The notes under the pieces are model-generated. The model saw only the letters and a program-made list of their open reading frames with translations. It searched no databases and was not told the DNA's origin. From Ignavibacteriales bacterium (GTDB lineage Bacteria > Bacteroidota > Ignavibacteria > Ignavibacteriales > Ignavibacteriaceae), in contig CP054182.1 of assembly GCA_015709675.1 (NCBI GenBank), forward strand, positions 1,777,448 to 1,841,447: a stretch of DNA of 64,000 nt. The letters are read 5' to 3'. Positions 36,612 through 45,152 of the stretch are shown in pieces (position 1 is the first letter of the stretch; every line of letters starts with the position of its first letter). The position numbers and the translations under genes are program-made.

Positions 36612-37655
36612 ATGAAAACAAAAGCAGATTACCTGAAAGAAGTAATTGAACATATTGATATTAAAAAGCATGATGTGACCGGGCTGGTTGATTCGATGGA
36701 GAAAATGGCATTCCAGGCAAGGAATCTCTACCGCGGTGCCAAAATCTATGAGATGATGGTTAATGACAAGGAAAGTGCAGTAATCCTTACCCTGGCGGGA
36801 AGTCTGTTTTCGGCCGGTCTGAAAAAAGTAGTTTATGACATGATCCAGAATAACATGGTTGACGCTATTGTTTCTACCGGTGCAATCATGGTTGACCAGG
36901 ACTTTTTCGAGGCACTCGGATTCAAGCACTATATGGGCACACAGTTTGTTGATGACAACGAAATGCGCGATCTGATGATTGACCGTATTTACGATACCTA
37001 TATTGATGAAGAAGAACTGAGAATCTGCGACGAAACCACAGGAAAGATTTTTGACAGTCTCGAGCCTCGTCCGTACTCCTCACGTGAACTTCTGTGGGAA
37101 TTCGGAAAATACCTGGATGAAAACGGCGGGCCGAAGGTTGATGATTCCGTTATATATGCCGCGTATAAAAAGAATGTGCCGATTTTTGTTCCTGCATTCT
37201 CTGACTGCTCTGCCGGATTCGGATTCGTTCTGCACCAGACAAAAAATCCGGATAAGCATGTATCACTTGATGCAGCAAAGGATTTCCTTGAACTGACAAA
37301 AATTAAACTCGCAAGCAAAGAAACCGGCATCTTCATGATCGGCGGCGGAGTTCCGAAGAATTTCACACAGGATATCGTCGTAGCTGCCGACCTTCTCGGT
37401 GAAGAAGCTGCCATGCATAAATACGCAGTTCAGATAACCGTAGCGGACGAGCGTGACGGTGCACTCAGCGGCTCCACTCTTAAAGAAGCAAGCTCATGGG
37501 GCAAAGTATCAACTACCTACGAGCAGATGGTATTTGCTGAGGCAACCATTGCCATGCCGCTGATTGTGGGCTATGTATATCACAAAGGCGCCTGGAAGAG
37601 CCGTGAAGCAAAAGAATTCACCAAACTCTATCAGCAGGAAAAAGCACTAGCTTAA
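36612..37655 (+). CDS. Deoxyhypusine synthase-like protein (probable homospermidine-type synthase)
   Basis: 347 residues, clearly of the deoxyhypusine synthase family, which uses NAD and spermidine to transfer an aminobutyl group through a Lys imine. The catalytic Lys is conserved as Lys298 in 'SSWGKVSTTYEQ', and the NAD-binding stretches 'LTLAGSLFSAGLKKVV', 'DAIVSTGAIM' and 'PIFVPAFSDCSAGFGF' are present. Bacteria have no eIF5A, so bacterial members usually act on small polyamines, for example making homospermidine. The start is fixed by 'aaggag' ahead of the ATG. A strong terminator follows, so this is a single-gene unit. Confidence 0.85.
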   Translation: MKTKADYLKEVIEHIDIKKHDVTGLVDSMEKMAFQARNLYRGAKIYEMMVNDKESAVILTLAGSLFSAGLKKVVYDMIQNNMVDAIVSTGAIMVDQDFFEALGFKHYMGTQFVDDNEMRDLMIDRIYDTYIDEEELRICDETTGKIFDSLEPRPYSSRELLWEFGKYLDENGGPKVDDSVIYAAYKKNVPIFVPAFSDCSAGFGFVLHQTKNPDKHVSLDAAKDFLELTKIKLASKETGIFMIGGGVPKNFTQDIVVAADLLGEEAAMHKYAVQITVADERDGALSGSTLKEASSWGKVSTTYEQMVFAEATIAMPLIVGYVYHKGAWKSREAKEFTKLYQQEKALA

Positions 37656-37685
37656 TTGTGAATGGTAAATTATGAATTATGAACT
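37652..37685. repeat. Heptamer repeat (reverse orientation TTCAYAA type)
   Basis: 'ttaattgtgaatggtaaatt' then 'atgaattatgaac': the complement of the 4383-4420 unit, starting at the stop codon of the deoxyhypusine-synthase-like gene. Confidence 0.5.
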
Positions 37686-37714
37686 TGGGGAGTGGATAGT
37701 TCAATAGATGTATT

Positions 37715-37749
37715 AAGACCGGCCCGAAGTGCCGGTCTTTTTTTTTTTA
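37715..37749 (+). terminator. Rho-independent terminator
   Basis: 'aagaccggc' / 'gccggtctt' around 'ccgaagt', followed by ten T's. Confidence 0.9.
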
Positions 37750-37960
37750 AGTTACTGATTAGTTTAATTTTTTGTAAAAATGTAAAGTATTCCTTGACAA
37801 TTTCTATATAAAATAAACTGAAGCCAGCCTAACACAGTCATTTAGGATGGTGCAACATATCCTAGCAATTAACTGATTTTTCCCTATTTTTCTAACGGAA
37901 ATCGCCATTTTTACATATTTCTGTTTACAAAAATTGATAACTTTTCCGACAATTTTCCTC

Positions 37961-38731
37961 ATGAAACACCCCTTCCCCCGCTTTCTGTTTTTTATTGCAT
38001 TTGTTCTGTTCGCACCCATTTGTCTGCCTCAGTCCCCGGCGGTGAAGGATCTTCTTCAATCGCTTAAACCTGTTGAAGAAATGTTTGCGGCAACCGGGAT
38101 GAGAATCATGAAAGTCCAGCCCCGGGAAGCGGATAAACTGTTTGACGAATTCATCAGCTCCGGCAGTCTTGATCTGGGTGGTCTGGATTTTTATGAACTT
38201 ATCGGTAACGAGGATGAATTAAAGGAATATTTGTTAAAGATTTTTTCGATAAAGTTTGAGGAGGGGATGGGGTTCATTGAACTTAACTATCAGTATCTTC
38301 TCAATATTTGGGGTGAGTATTTGTCGGAAGAGTACCGGGAATATTTTATACTGGCAACGGAAGAGTTCATGTACGATGCTGCCTTTATGGTTTCTCATGA
38401 TGAAGTTGCCGCCAAAATAGTTGGACGGGAAGTATACTGTGTGAAATATCGGGGGACCATCTATGCTCAGCAAATGGAGGAAATATATAAAATACTGCTC
38501 TACTTTTATCTGGGAGGGATTGATAACTCTCCTGTTTTTGATTATGACACGGAAATTCTTACTGAAGAAGCAAAACTCAGTTTTGAAAACACCATCCGCA
38601 GTTATCCCGGTACCGAAATTGCTACGGTTACAAAGCGGTATTATGAGGCATTGCTTAAAAACAATTTTAAGCGCTCGAAATTGTCAGATCAGATAATAGA
38701 ACCATATGCGCCAAAATACGGGGAGTGGTGA
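37961..38731 (+). CDS. Secreted protein of unknown function
   Basis: 256 residues from the ATG at 37961, which begins a clean signal peptide ('FPRFLFFIAFVLFAPICLPQ'); the open frame starts earlier at a TTG but that would bury the signal. The mature part is acidic and helix-rich ('VKDLLQSLKPVEEMFAATG', 'EEYREYFILATEEFMYDAAF') with many Tyr and Glu residues and no recognised domain. Transcribed alone, after a 300-base gap that also holds a terminator and an AT-rich stretch. Confidence 0.6.
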   Translation: MKHPFPRFLFFIAFVLFAPICLPQSPAVKDLLQSLKPVEEMFAATGMRIMKVQPREADKLFDEFISSGSLDLGGLDFYELIGNEDELKEYLLKIFSIKFEEGMGFIELNYQYLLNIWGEYLSEEYREYFILATEEFMYDAAFMVSHDEVAAKIVGREVYCVKYRGTIYAQQMEEIYKILLYFYLGGIDNSPVFDYDTEILTEEAKLSFENTIRSYPGTEIATVTKRYYEALLKNNFKRSKLSDQIIEPYAPKYGEW

Positions 38732-38837
38732 AAGAGTTCTGAGATTTTTCTGATTATCTCAAATTATTGAGGTAGGTTTACCAATCTGCAACCCCTCCGG
38801 GATCGGGTTGGGGTGATTTTGATCTACGTTAGCCCGT

Positions 38838-38904
38838 TACACACTGTCTACAGACGTGAAATACGTAGAGACGATGCATGCATCGTCTCTTCAAATGTGT
38901 GCAA
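38838..38904. repeat. Perfect 24-bp palindrome within a longer hairpin
   Basis: Bases 38867-38890 read 'agagacgatgca' and its exact complement, centred at 38878/38879. Outer arms 'cacac' near 38840 and 'gtgtg' near 38897 extend the possible fold. This is in the 195-base gap between two convergent genes and could act as a terminator or be a palindromic repeat element. Confidence 0.6.
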
Positions 38905-38926
38905 AGGTTTCTTGTATATATAATAA

Positions 38927-39991
38927 TTAACTATACATCAGCCTGTTTATCAGCAGACAGACAATATCAATCTTATCGTTAAACTGCAGGAGATGTTTGG
39001 CGCCGCTGCTGATGAGGATTTTTACGCCATTTTCATATACTTCAAATCCGGAGATGTTTTCGTATTCAATGAACATGCCGTTATGCTCTCCCTGAAAGTA
39101 TATCTTGCTGTTTGAAAAATAGAGTGTGCCTTTTTCTATCAGAATGAAATTGCCGATGCGGACATCGCTCAGTCCGGTTTTCCGTACGGTAGATTCCAGC
39201 AGTTTGTTCAGCCGTCTTCTCATGGTGAACCGGTTCAGTGCTTCGCTTTCATCTTTCTTTTCTTCCTCATACCAGAGCACATCAGAAATCATGTAATGGC
39301 ACTCTTCATCAGGATTGAAGGGTATCTGCCCGAGAACAACAGGTAGCTGTCCGTTTTCAATCAGCCAGTAAATTCGGTAGCGCTCAAGAAGCTCGCGGGT
39401 TCTTTTGTCCTGATATATATCAATATTGAGGCTTTCCGCTATACGGGTGAGTTCAGCTTCCTCTTCATCGGTAAGGCGTTCATCTTCGAGTGCTTCTTCA
39501 ATTTTTTTGTTCAGGAAATCCCGTGTTGCCGTGTCATACAGCTTTTCGGCAGTATCACTGTCCAGCACCAGATCACGCCGCAGTTTCATAAGGAATGATG
39601 CCTCATCTGAGGTGATAACGCCATCCTCCAGCACGGTATGCAGTTCGGCCATATATATACTTGAGACCAGTTCGGAGGTAAGTGCTTTTACGGTTTTGTC
39701 TGAAAGGAGGAATACTTTTTTAAGCTGCTGCAGATTTTTAATTTCATCATGGCTCAGTTTTTTATCAACGAGGCAGTATTCCAGGTACTGGCGGTAAACG
39801 GAAGTCAGTTTTTCAAAAATAGCGCTCTGTGATACATCAGGTTTGCAGCGGTTGGTAATAGCTTCGATATCAATCTGGCTTAGCTGGAAAGGTGAAGGAA
39901 CAGCGGCTAGCAGGTTATTGATTTCTGTTACTACGCCGGAGGCGGAAAGTCGGCCGCTTTCATTTTGTTCCTGTATTTTGAACGGTTCCAT
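38927..39991 (-). CDS. TerB-like helical protein with C-terminal PH-like domain
   Basis: 354 residues, no signal peptide. The N-terminal two-thirds consists of acidic helices with repeating TerB-like units ('KKLSHDEIKNLQQLKKVF', 'VLEDGVITSDEASFLMKLRR', 'ALEDERLTDEEEAELTRIA'). The last 90 residues look like a PH/GRAM-type barrel ('NFILIEKGTLYFSNSKIYFQ', 'YENISGFEVYENGVKIL'). Function is unknown. I have not matched it to a named family; similar architectures occur in bacterial proteins handling membrane or metal stress. Confidence 0.6.
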   Translation of the reverse strand: MEPFKIQEQNESGRLSASGVVTEINNLLAAVPSPFQLSQIDIEAITNRCKPDVSQSAIFEKLTSVYRQYLEYCLVDKKLSHDEIKNLQQLKKVFLLSDKTVKALTSELVSSIYMAELHTVLEDGVITSDEASFLMKLRRDLVLDSDTAEKLYDTATRDFLNKKIEEALEDERLTDEEEAELTRIAESLNIDIYQDKRTRELLERYRIYWLIENGQLPVVLGQIPFNPDEECHYMISDVLWYEEEKKDESEALNRFTMRRRLNKLLESTVRKTGLSDVRIGNFILIEKGTLYFSNSKIYFQGEHNGMFIEYENISGFEVYENGVKILISSGAKHLLQFNDKIDIVCLLINRLMYS

Positions 39992-40065
39992 GAGGCAATC
40001 TCCTGTTCAATGAAAATCTTTACGTTCATTGAGAAAATACGGAAAAAGATTACGCCAACTTATTC

Positions 40066-41619
40066 TTATGAAAAATATTTTTGGAAAAGAGCCATGGCTG
40101 TGCGTTCGCCGTCAATGGCAGCGGAGATGATGCCCCCGGCGTACCCGCAGCCTTCCCCGGCCGGGTAGAGCCCCTGATGGGAGGTGCTCTCAAGAGTTTC
40201 CTTATCCCGGAGAACGGTAACAGGGGATGAGGTACGGGATTCCGGTGCACAGATAACCGCTTCCTCTGAGATAAATCCGCTAAGCTTTTTATCCGCCATC
40301 CTGAGAGCAGATTGTAACGCGGAGGTGATTTCCTCCGTGAAAATCTCCGCCAGAGGAACGGATTTGAATCCCGGGATGTAAGAGGCTGGCGGCAGGGAAT
40401 TTGAAGTAATGCCGTTCAGGAAATCTGTAACTCTTTGAGCCGGGGCCTGCTGTGTCCCCGTTGTTGAAAAAGCCCTCTGCTCTATAAACTGCTGGAAGTC
40501 CATTCCGGCAAAAATGCCTCCGAAGCCCTGCTGTTCAAAATCCCGCTGATCCACAGTTACCACAAAACCGGAATTCGCGAATTTCGAGTCCCGGCGGGAC
40601 ATTGACATACCGTTTACCACAATCTCACCCGGACTGGTCGCCGCCGGAACGATGATTCCTCCGGGACACATGCAAAATGAGAACGCGCCTTTCCCCTCAG
40701 CCTGGCAGGTTATGGAATATGAAGCCGCAGGCAGCAGCGGTATATATTTGGAATTGTGATACTGTTTCCGGTTTATCATTTCCTGGGGATGCTCAATCCG
40801 CACGCCAAGAGCATAGGGTTTGCTTTCAAGGGCGAAATTTCTCCGCTCAAGCATACGGAAAACATCACGCGCGGAGTGTCCCGGCGCAAGGATAATCTGA
40901 TTAAACACAAAATCCGTACTGCCGTTCACCTGCAGCCCGCTAATCCGGTTATGCTCCGTATATATATCGGTAACACGTGATCCGAAATGAATCTCACCGC
41001 CGCACTCAAGGATGGTATTCCGTATTGCTTCGATTACTTTAGGCAGTTTGTTGGAACCGATGTGGGGATGGGCGTCAATCAGAATATCAGGATGAGCCCC
41101 ATGATGCACCAGCAGTGATAGAATCCGCTTAATATCTCCCCGTTTGGTTGAGCGTGTATAAAGTTTGCCGTCGCTATAGGTGCCCGCCCCTCCTTCACCA
41201 AAGCAATAATTGGAGTCCGGGTTAACGGTATCGAACTGCTGAATGGCTCTCAGATCGCGTCTGCGGTCCCGGACATTCTTCCCCCGTTCAAAGATGACGG
41301 GTGTGACGCCGAGTTCAATCAGTTTTAGTGCGGCAAACAATCCCGCCGGACCTGAACCAACGATTGCCGCGCGCTTTGATGCATCCGAGGGAGTAAAATT
41401 GAACTGATACGGGCTTCCGGAGGGAAGTTCGTTTGTATATACACTGGCCTGTATCCGGTAAACCGGATCGCGGCTGCGTCCGTCAATGGATCTCCGTTCC
41501 GGCACCACGGCGGTAATCTCGCCCCTGTTCAGTTTCAGTTTACGGGCTGCCTGTATATATAATTCTTCCTTATCTCCGGCTTTATCGGGAGTGAGGACAA
41601 TTTCGCAGGAATAGATCAC
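40066..41619 (-). CDS. FAD-dependent oxidoreductase (COG2509 type)
   Basis: 517 residues. After an N-terminal ferredoxin-like/RNA-binding-like domain ('LYIQAARKLKLNRGEITAVV', residues 20-70) comes a dinucleotide-binding motif 'AAIVGSGPAGLFAALKLIE' and 'PVIFERGKNVRDRR'. Residues 'NYCFGEGGAGTYSDGKL' match the COG2509 group of uncharacterised FAD dehydrogenases. The C-terminal 'GLYPAGEGCGYAGGIISAA' is the second FAD-contact motif. Substrate and partners unknown. Followed after 18 bases, on the same strand, by an SDR gene upstream (41638-42429), so the two likely share a message with MarC. Confidence 0.85.
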   Translation of the reverse strand: MIYSCEIVLTPDKAGDKEELYIQAARKLKLNRGEITAVVPERRSIDGRSRDPVYRIQASVYTNELPSGSPYQFNFTPSDASKRAAIVGSGPAGLFAALKLIELGVTPVIFERGKNVRDRRRDLRAIQQFDTVNPDSNYCFGEGGAGTYSDGKLYTRSTKRGDIKRILSLLVHHGAHPDILIDAHPHIGSNKLPKVIEAIRNTILECGGEIHFGSRVTDIYTEHNRISGLQVNGSTDFVFNQIILAPGHSARDVFRMLERRNFALESKPYALGVRIEHPQEMINRKQYHNSKYIPLLPAASYSITCQAEGKGAFSFCMCPGGIIVPAATSPGEIVVNGMSMSRRDSKFANSGFVVTVDQRDFEQQGFGGIFAGMDFQQFIEQRAFSTTGTQQAPAQRVTDFLNGITSNSLPPASYIPGFKSVPLAEIFTEEITSALQSALRMADKKLSGFISEEAVICAPESRTSSPVTVLRDKETLESTSHQGLYPAGEGCGYAGGIISAAIDGERTAMALFQKYFS

Positions 41620-41637
41620 TTGTGCATATTCAGATAA

Positions 41638-42429
41638 TCAGAGAAGGGACTTTGTATAGCCGCCGTCAATCTGTATGGTATTGCCGTTGATATATCCGGC
41701 AAGGGGTGAAGCCAGAAAACAGGCAAGCGCTGCAGGCTCTTCCGGCTCTGCCATGCGTCCTGCGGGGATATTGCGCGTCATCTCTCTGATAATGTCATCG
41801 GGGGAGTTTCCCGTAAGTGTTGCCTTGCTTTGTGAAAGATCTTTGATTCGTTCGGTCAGTGTATATCCCGGAGCGATATTATTAATAGTCAGACCATCAG
41901 CGGCGAACTCATTACTGAGCGATTTTGCCAGTCCAGTCAGTCCTGCTCTTAGAGCGTTTGAGACCACAAGGTTATCAATAGGCTGGCGGACTGTTACCGA
42001 GGTGATGTTTATTATCCGTCCCCACTTTCTCTCCCTCATCGGCGGAATAAGCAGACGGCATATGGCAATCACACTGAAGAGAATCTGATTAGCACCTGAC
42101 TCCCATTGTTTATCCGTTATCTCAAGGAAGTTGCCCGGCTGTGGACCGCCGCAATTGTTCACCAGAATATCTATATGTCCGAATTCTTTAAAAATTTTTT
42201 CGGTAACTCCGGCCGCTTGTGAGGGAATATTCAGATCCATCACGGCAGTGTAAGGGGTCTGTCCGGTGCGGGATTTACATTCATCTGAAAATTTCTGCAG
42301 ATTTTCTTTATTTGAAGATGTAACTGCAATGCGGCATCCTTCAGCAGCGAGCGCAAGAGCAGCTGCTTTCCCGATTCCCTTGGAACCGGCTGTAATTAAT
42401 GCGGTTTTGTTTTTTAACAGTAAATCCAT
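41638..42429 (-). CDS. Atypical SDR family oxidoreductase lacking YxxxK
   Basis: 263 residues with the SDR Rossmann motif 'TAGSKGIGKAAALALA' and 'ILVNNCGGP' (usually NNAG). The active-site Ser is in 'NITSVTVRQPIDN', but 13 and 17 residues later, where Tyr and Lys should be, are Ser and Arg ('VVSNALRAGLTGLAKSL'). The same substitution occurs in a known group of FabG-like SDRs, whose chemistry is not settled. The C-terminal 'NGNTIQIDGGYTKSLL' is typical. It has one base between it and marC. Confidence 0.85.
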   Translation of the reverse strand: MDLLLKNKTALITAGSKGIGKAAALALAAEGCRIAVTSSNKENLQKFSDECKSRTGQTPYTAVMDLNIPSQAAGVTEKIFKEFGHIDILVNNCGGPQPGNFLEITDKQWESGANQILFSVIAICRLLIPPMRERKWGRIINITSVTVRQPIDNLVVSNALRAGLTGLAKSLSNEFAADGLTINNIAPGYTLTERIKDLSQSKATLTGNSPDDIIREMTRNIPAGRMAEPEEPAALACFLASPLAGYINGNTIQIDGGYTKSLL

Positions 42430-42430
42430 G

Positions 42431-43024
42431 TTACGCGCCTCCTCTGGCTATAATATTCGAAACTCCTACCCGTATCATCATAACCGCAATGGCGGCAAGA
42501 AATACTGACGCGATTTTTGCGAATGCCTTTGTGCCTTCTTCCCCGGCAATTTTAATGATGAGATTTGAGTAACGGAGCACCAGAAATACTATCAGAAAAT
42601 TAAGTACCATGGATACGATTGTCGGGACAAAGCCATAATTGTCAATGAGTATCATAATGGTAGTGAGTGCTGCCGGCCCGATTATCAGCGGGATACCAAG
42701 CGGAACAATGCCGACTTTGGTACCCGGACGGCGGCGGGATTCATTGGAAAACATAATGTCATTCACCGAGAGTATCAGCAGAATGATTCCGCCGGCTATG
42801 CGGAAATCATCTATAGTGATGCCCATAAAGTTCAGGACAATCTTTCCTGCCACCAGGAAGAGTATGCCGATGATAAATGCAGTCATCACTGACTGAAGAA
42901 TCAGCTTACGTTTATCCTGCTGGCTCAGGTCACTGGTAATGCCAAGAAAAATGGGTACCGTGCCGATAATATCAATGGCAACAAAGAGGGGGATGAATGA
43001 TAAAAGGAATATTTCTAACGACAT
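42431..43024 (-). CDS. MarC family integral membrane protein
   Basis: 197 residues from the ATG at 43024; the ORF extends to a TTG at 43048 but the extra eight residues precede the real signal-like start. Six membrane segments and the family motifs 'FVAIDIIGTVPIFLGIT' and 'VPLGIPLIIGPAALTTIM' define the MarC/UPF0056 family. Once thought to affect antibiotic resistance, its function is unknown. Confidence 0.85.
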   Translation of the reverse strand: MSLEIFLLSFIPLFVAIDIIGTVPIFLGITSDLSQQDKRKLILQSVMTAFIIGILFLVAGKIVLNFMGITIDDFRIAGGIILLILSVNDIMFSNESRRRPGTKVGIVPLGIPLIIGPAALTTIMILIDNYGFVPTIVSMVLNFLIVFLVLRYSNLIIKIAGEEGTKAFAKIASVFLAAIAVMMIRVGVSNIIARGGA

Positions 43025-43149
43025 AAACTTGCAAAAATGATTGTGCAAATTTAAGAAAGAAAGCGCAGAATCATGAATCGGGGCTGATTCCGGCAGGCTG
43101 GAAGTGCCGCCAGGCAGGGTAAAAGGTTCCTGCAGATGCTTGTTAAGGA
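43025..43149. other. Gene-free flank of the tandem repeat
   Basis: Upstream side of marC. Nothing recognised except 'ggcaggctggaagtgccgccaggc' like GC-rich text; no small gene, RNA or clear promoter. Confidence 0.3.
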
Positions 43150-43530
43150 TGTTGAATGATGAGAAGAAACTCTCTGCGTCTCAGCGTCTTTGCGCGAGGA
43201 AAGTCTTGAGGCGAATCCCGGAATGTTTCCCGCAGATTTCGCTGATTAACGCAGAGTTAATTGCATGATAACAAGAAACTCTCTGCGTCTTAGCGTCTTT
43301 GCGTGAGGGAAGTCTTGAGGCGAATTCGGGAATGTTTCCCGCAGATTTCGCTGATTAACGCAGAGTTTAACGAATGATGACAAGAAACTCTCTGCGTCTT
43401 AACGTCTTCGCGCGATGGAAGTCTTGAGGCGAATCCCTGAATGTATCCCGCAGATTTCGCTTATTAACGCAGAGGATATTGGATTATAAGCAGAAACTCA
43501 TTGCGTCTTAGCGTGAGCTGAGGTCTGAGG
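43150..43530. repeat. 109-bp tandem repeat, about 3.4 copies
   Basis: The segment 'gaaactctctgcgtct' starts at 43166, 43275, 43384 and (as 'gaaactcattgcgtct') 43493, an exact 109-base period. Each full unit contains 'agcgtctttgcg', 'gtcttgaggcgaat', 'gaatgtttcccgcagatttc' and 'ttaacgcagag'. Units 1-3 differ at scattered positions, and the fourth decays after about 40 bases. No ORF runs through the repeats. Confidence 0.9.
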
Positions 43531-43549
43531 CAGCCGGAATTACCTGTGC

Positions 43550-43594
43550 TCAAAAACAAAAAAAAGGGCTGCATACCAGGAGGTAAACAGCCCA
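43550..43594 (-). terminator. Rho-independent terminator of the AGCS symporter gene
   Basis: On the - strand 'gggctg' pairs with 'cagccc' around a 16-base loop, followed by a T-rich run ('tttttttttgttttt'). It lies 20 bases beyond the symporter stop. Confidence 0.75.
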
Positions 43595-43613
43595 AATATA
43601 TATAAACTAAATA

Positions 43614-44951
43614 TTACATATCATCAAGTTTCCCCTCCCACAGGTATTTCTTTGTTTCAGCCACAATCACTCCTGAGAGCAGCAGCAATGCTGTCAGATT
43701 GGGGATAGCCATCAGTGCATTTGTGATATCCGCGAAGGTCCAGACCACAGGCAGTGAGAGCAGAGAGCCGACCAATACAAAGATTACCCAGAGAATCCGG
43801 TAGGGTTTTACGGCTTTAGAACCAGCTAAATACTCAATCGCTTTTTCTCCATAATAAGACCAGCCTATGATGGTAGAGAATACAAAAGTGAGCAAGCCAA
43901 TAGTAAGGACAATTGAACCGATGACGGGAATTTCTTCAAAAGCAGCATGCGTAAGTTCTGCACCGCGAAGTCCGTTTGCCCACTCTCCTGAATTGACTAC
44001 AACCACTCCGGTGATTAAACATACAACCACGGTATCCCAGAAAGTGCCGGTTGATGAGACCAGTGCCTGGCGGACTGGATTTTTAGTTTGTGCGGCTGCA
44101 GCTACGATTGGGGCGCTGCCAAGTCCTGATTCATTAGAGAAGAGTCCCCTTGCTATTCCCATTCTTATGGCCTCCTTCATAGTAGCTCCAAGGAAACCTC
44201 CTGTTACGGCTGTTCCGCTGAATGCTCCTTCAAAGATAAGACTGAGTGCATGAGGAATTTCCTGATAGTTCATTGCAAGAAGAACAAAGCAGCCCAGTAC
44301 ATAAAAGATAGCCATAAAGGGAACCAGTTTTTCACACCATTTCGCGATTGATTTTATACCGCCTATGATTACAACTCCGGTTAATGTTGCAAGAAAAATA
44401 CCGGTTATATACGGAGGAATATTCATGGAAGTTTTTGCAAGTTCGGAGATGGAATTTGCCTGCACCATGTTCCCAATACCGAATGCGGTAACAGCAGTCA
44501 GGGCAGCAAAAATAATGCCCAGCCATTTCATATTTAGACCTCTCTCGAGTACATACATCGGGCCTCCGGCAAAGGATCCATCCTCTTTTGTGGTGCGGTA
44601 TTTAACTGCAAGAAGCGCTTCGGAATACTTGGTCGCGATACCAAAAACACCGGTCAGCCACATCCAGAATACCGCCCCGGGACCTCCGGCTGCGATGGCA
44701 GTTGATACCCCCACAATGTTTCCGGTTCCGATGGTTGCCGCAAGAGCCGTAGTGAGTGCGCCGAATTGTGAAACATCACCGCTCCCTTCCTTCGACCTGC
44801 CGAGTGATAACTTAATGCCGGTCCATATATACCGCTGAATCAGTTTGAGCCGGAAGGTGAGAAAAACATGGGTGCCGAAGAGCAGAATAAGCATTGGCAC
44901 ACCCCACACAACGCTGTTGATTTCATTAAGAATGTTTTCAATAAACTCCAT
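43614..44951 (-). CDS. Alanine/glycine:cation symporter family protein (AGCS)
   Basis: 445 residues with 11 or so membrane segments. Signature blocks: 'ALAATIGTGNIVGVSTAIA', 'GGPGAVFWMWLTGVFGIATKY', 'EDGSFAGGPMYVLERGL' and 'GLFSNESGLGSAPIVAAA'. AGCS proteins bring alanine or glycine into the cell with Na+ or H+. Single-gene transcript with terminator. Confidence 0.93.
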   Translation of the reverse strand: MEFIENILNEINSVVWGVPMLILLFGTHVFLTFRLKLIQRYIWTGIKLSLGRSKEGSGDVSQFGALTTALAATIGTGNIVGVSTAIAAGGPGAVFWMWLTGVFGIATKYSEALLAVKYRTTKEDGSFAGGPMYVLERGLNMKWLGIIFAALTAVTAFGIGNMVQANSISELAKTSMNIPPYITGIFLATLTGVVIIGGIKSIAKWCEKLVPFMAIFYVLGCFVLLAMNYQEIPHALSLIFEGAFSGTAVTGGFLGATMKEAIRMGIARGLFSNESGLGSAPIVAAAAQTKNPVRQALVSSTGTFWDTVVVCLITGVVVVNSGEWANGLRGAELTHAAFEEIPVIGSIVLTIGLLTFVFSTIIGWSYYGEKAIEYLAGSKAVKPYRILWVIFVLVGSLLSLPVVWTFADITNALMAIPNLTALLLLSGVIVAETKKYLWEGKLDDM

Positions 44952-45114
44952 GCGGAATCCTTTTTATGTGCTGATGATGTGTTTCACTCTGGCATGGCAC
45001 AGAAACCGTGACAGAAGTTCGAAAATTAGGATAAATTTATCAGGTAAAAAAGAAGTATCGGAAGAAAAACTGAAGGGCCGGCAGGCGGGTAAGTCGTCAG
45101 CCGTATATATTAGT

Positions 45115-45143
45115 CTGCCGCCGGAGGAGTGCTCCGGCGGCAG
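45115..45143 (-). terminator. Strong hairpin downstream of ackA
   Basis: A perfect 12-bp GC-rich stem ('ctgccgccggag' / 'ctccggcggcag') with loop 'gagtg', nine bases beyond the ackA stop codon. There is no T run on the - strand, so it may be a stabilising hairpin or a rho-assisted end in place of a classical terminator. Confidence 0.55.
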
Positions 45144-45152
45144 GGGAAAATG

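Noticed and set aside
43150-43530. CRISPR-like repeat
   Set aside because: The 109-bp repeat is contiguous with no unique spacers, and no cas genes are present in the window.
44365-44838. 157-residue open frame on the + strand
   Set aside because: Antisense to the AGCS symporter, with low-complexity Pro/Ala/Val translation.
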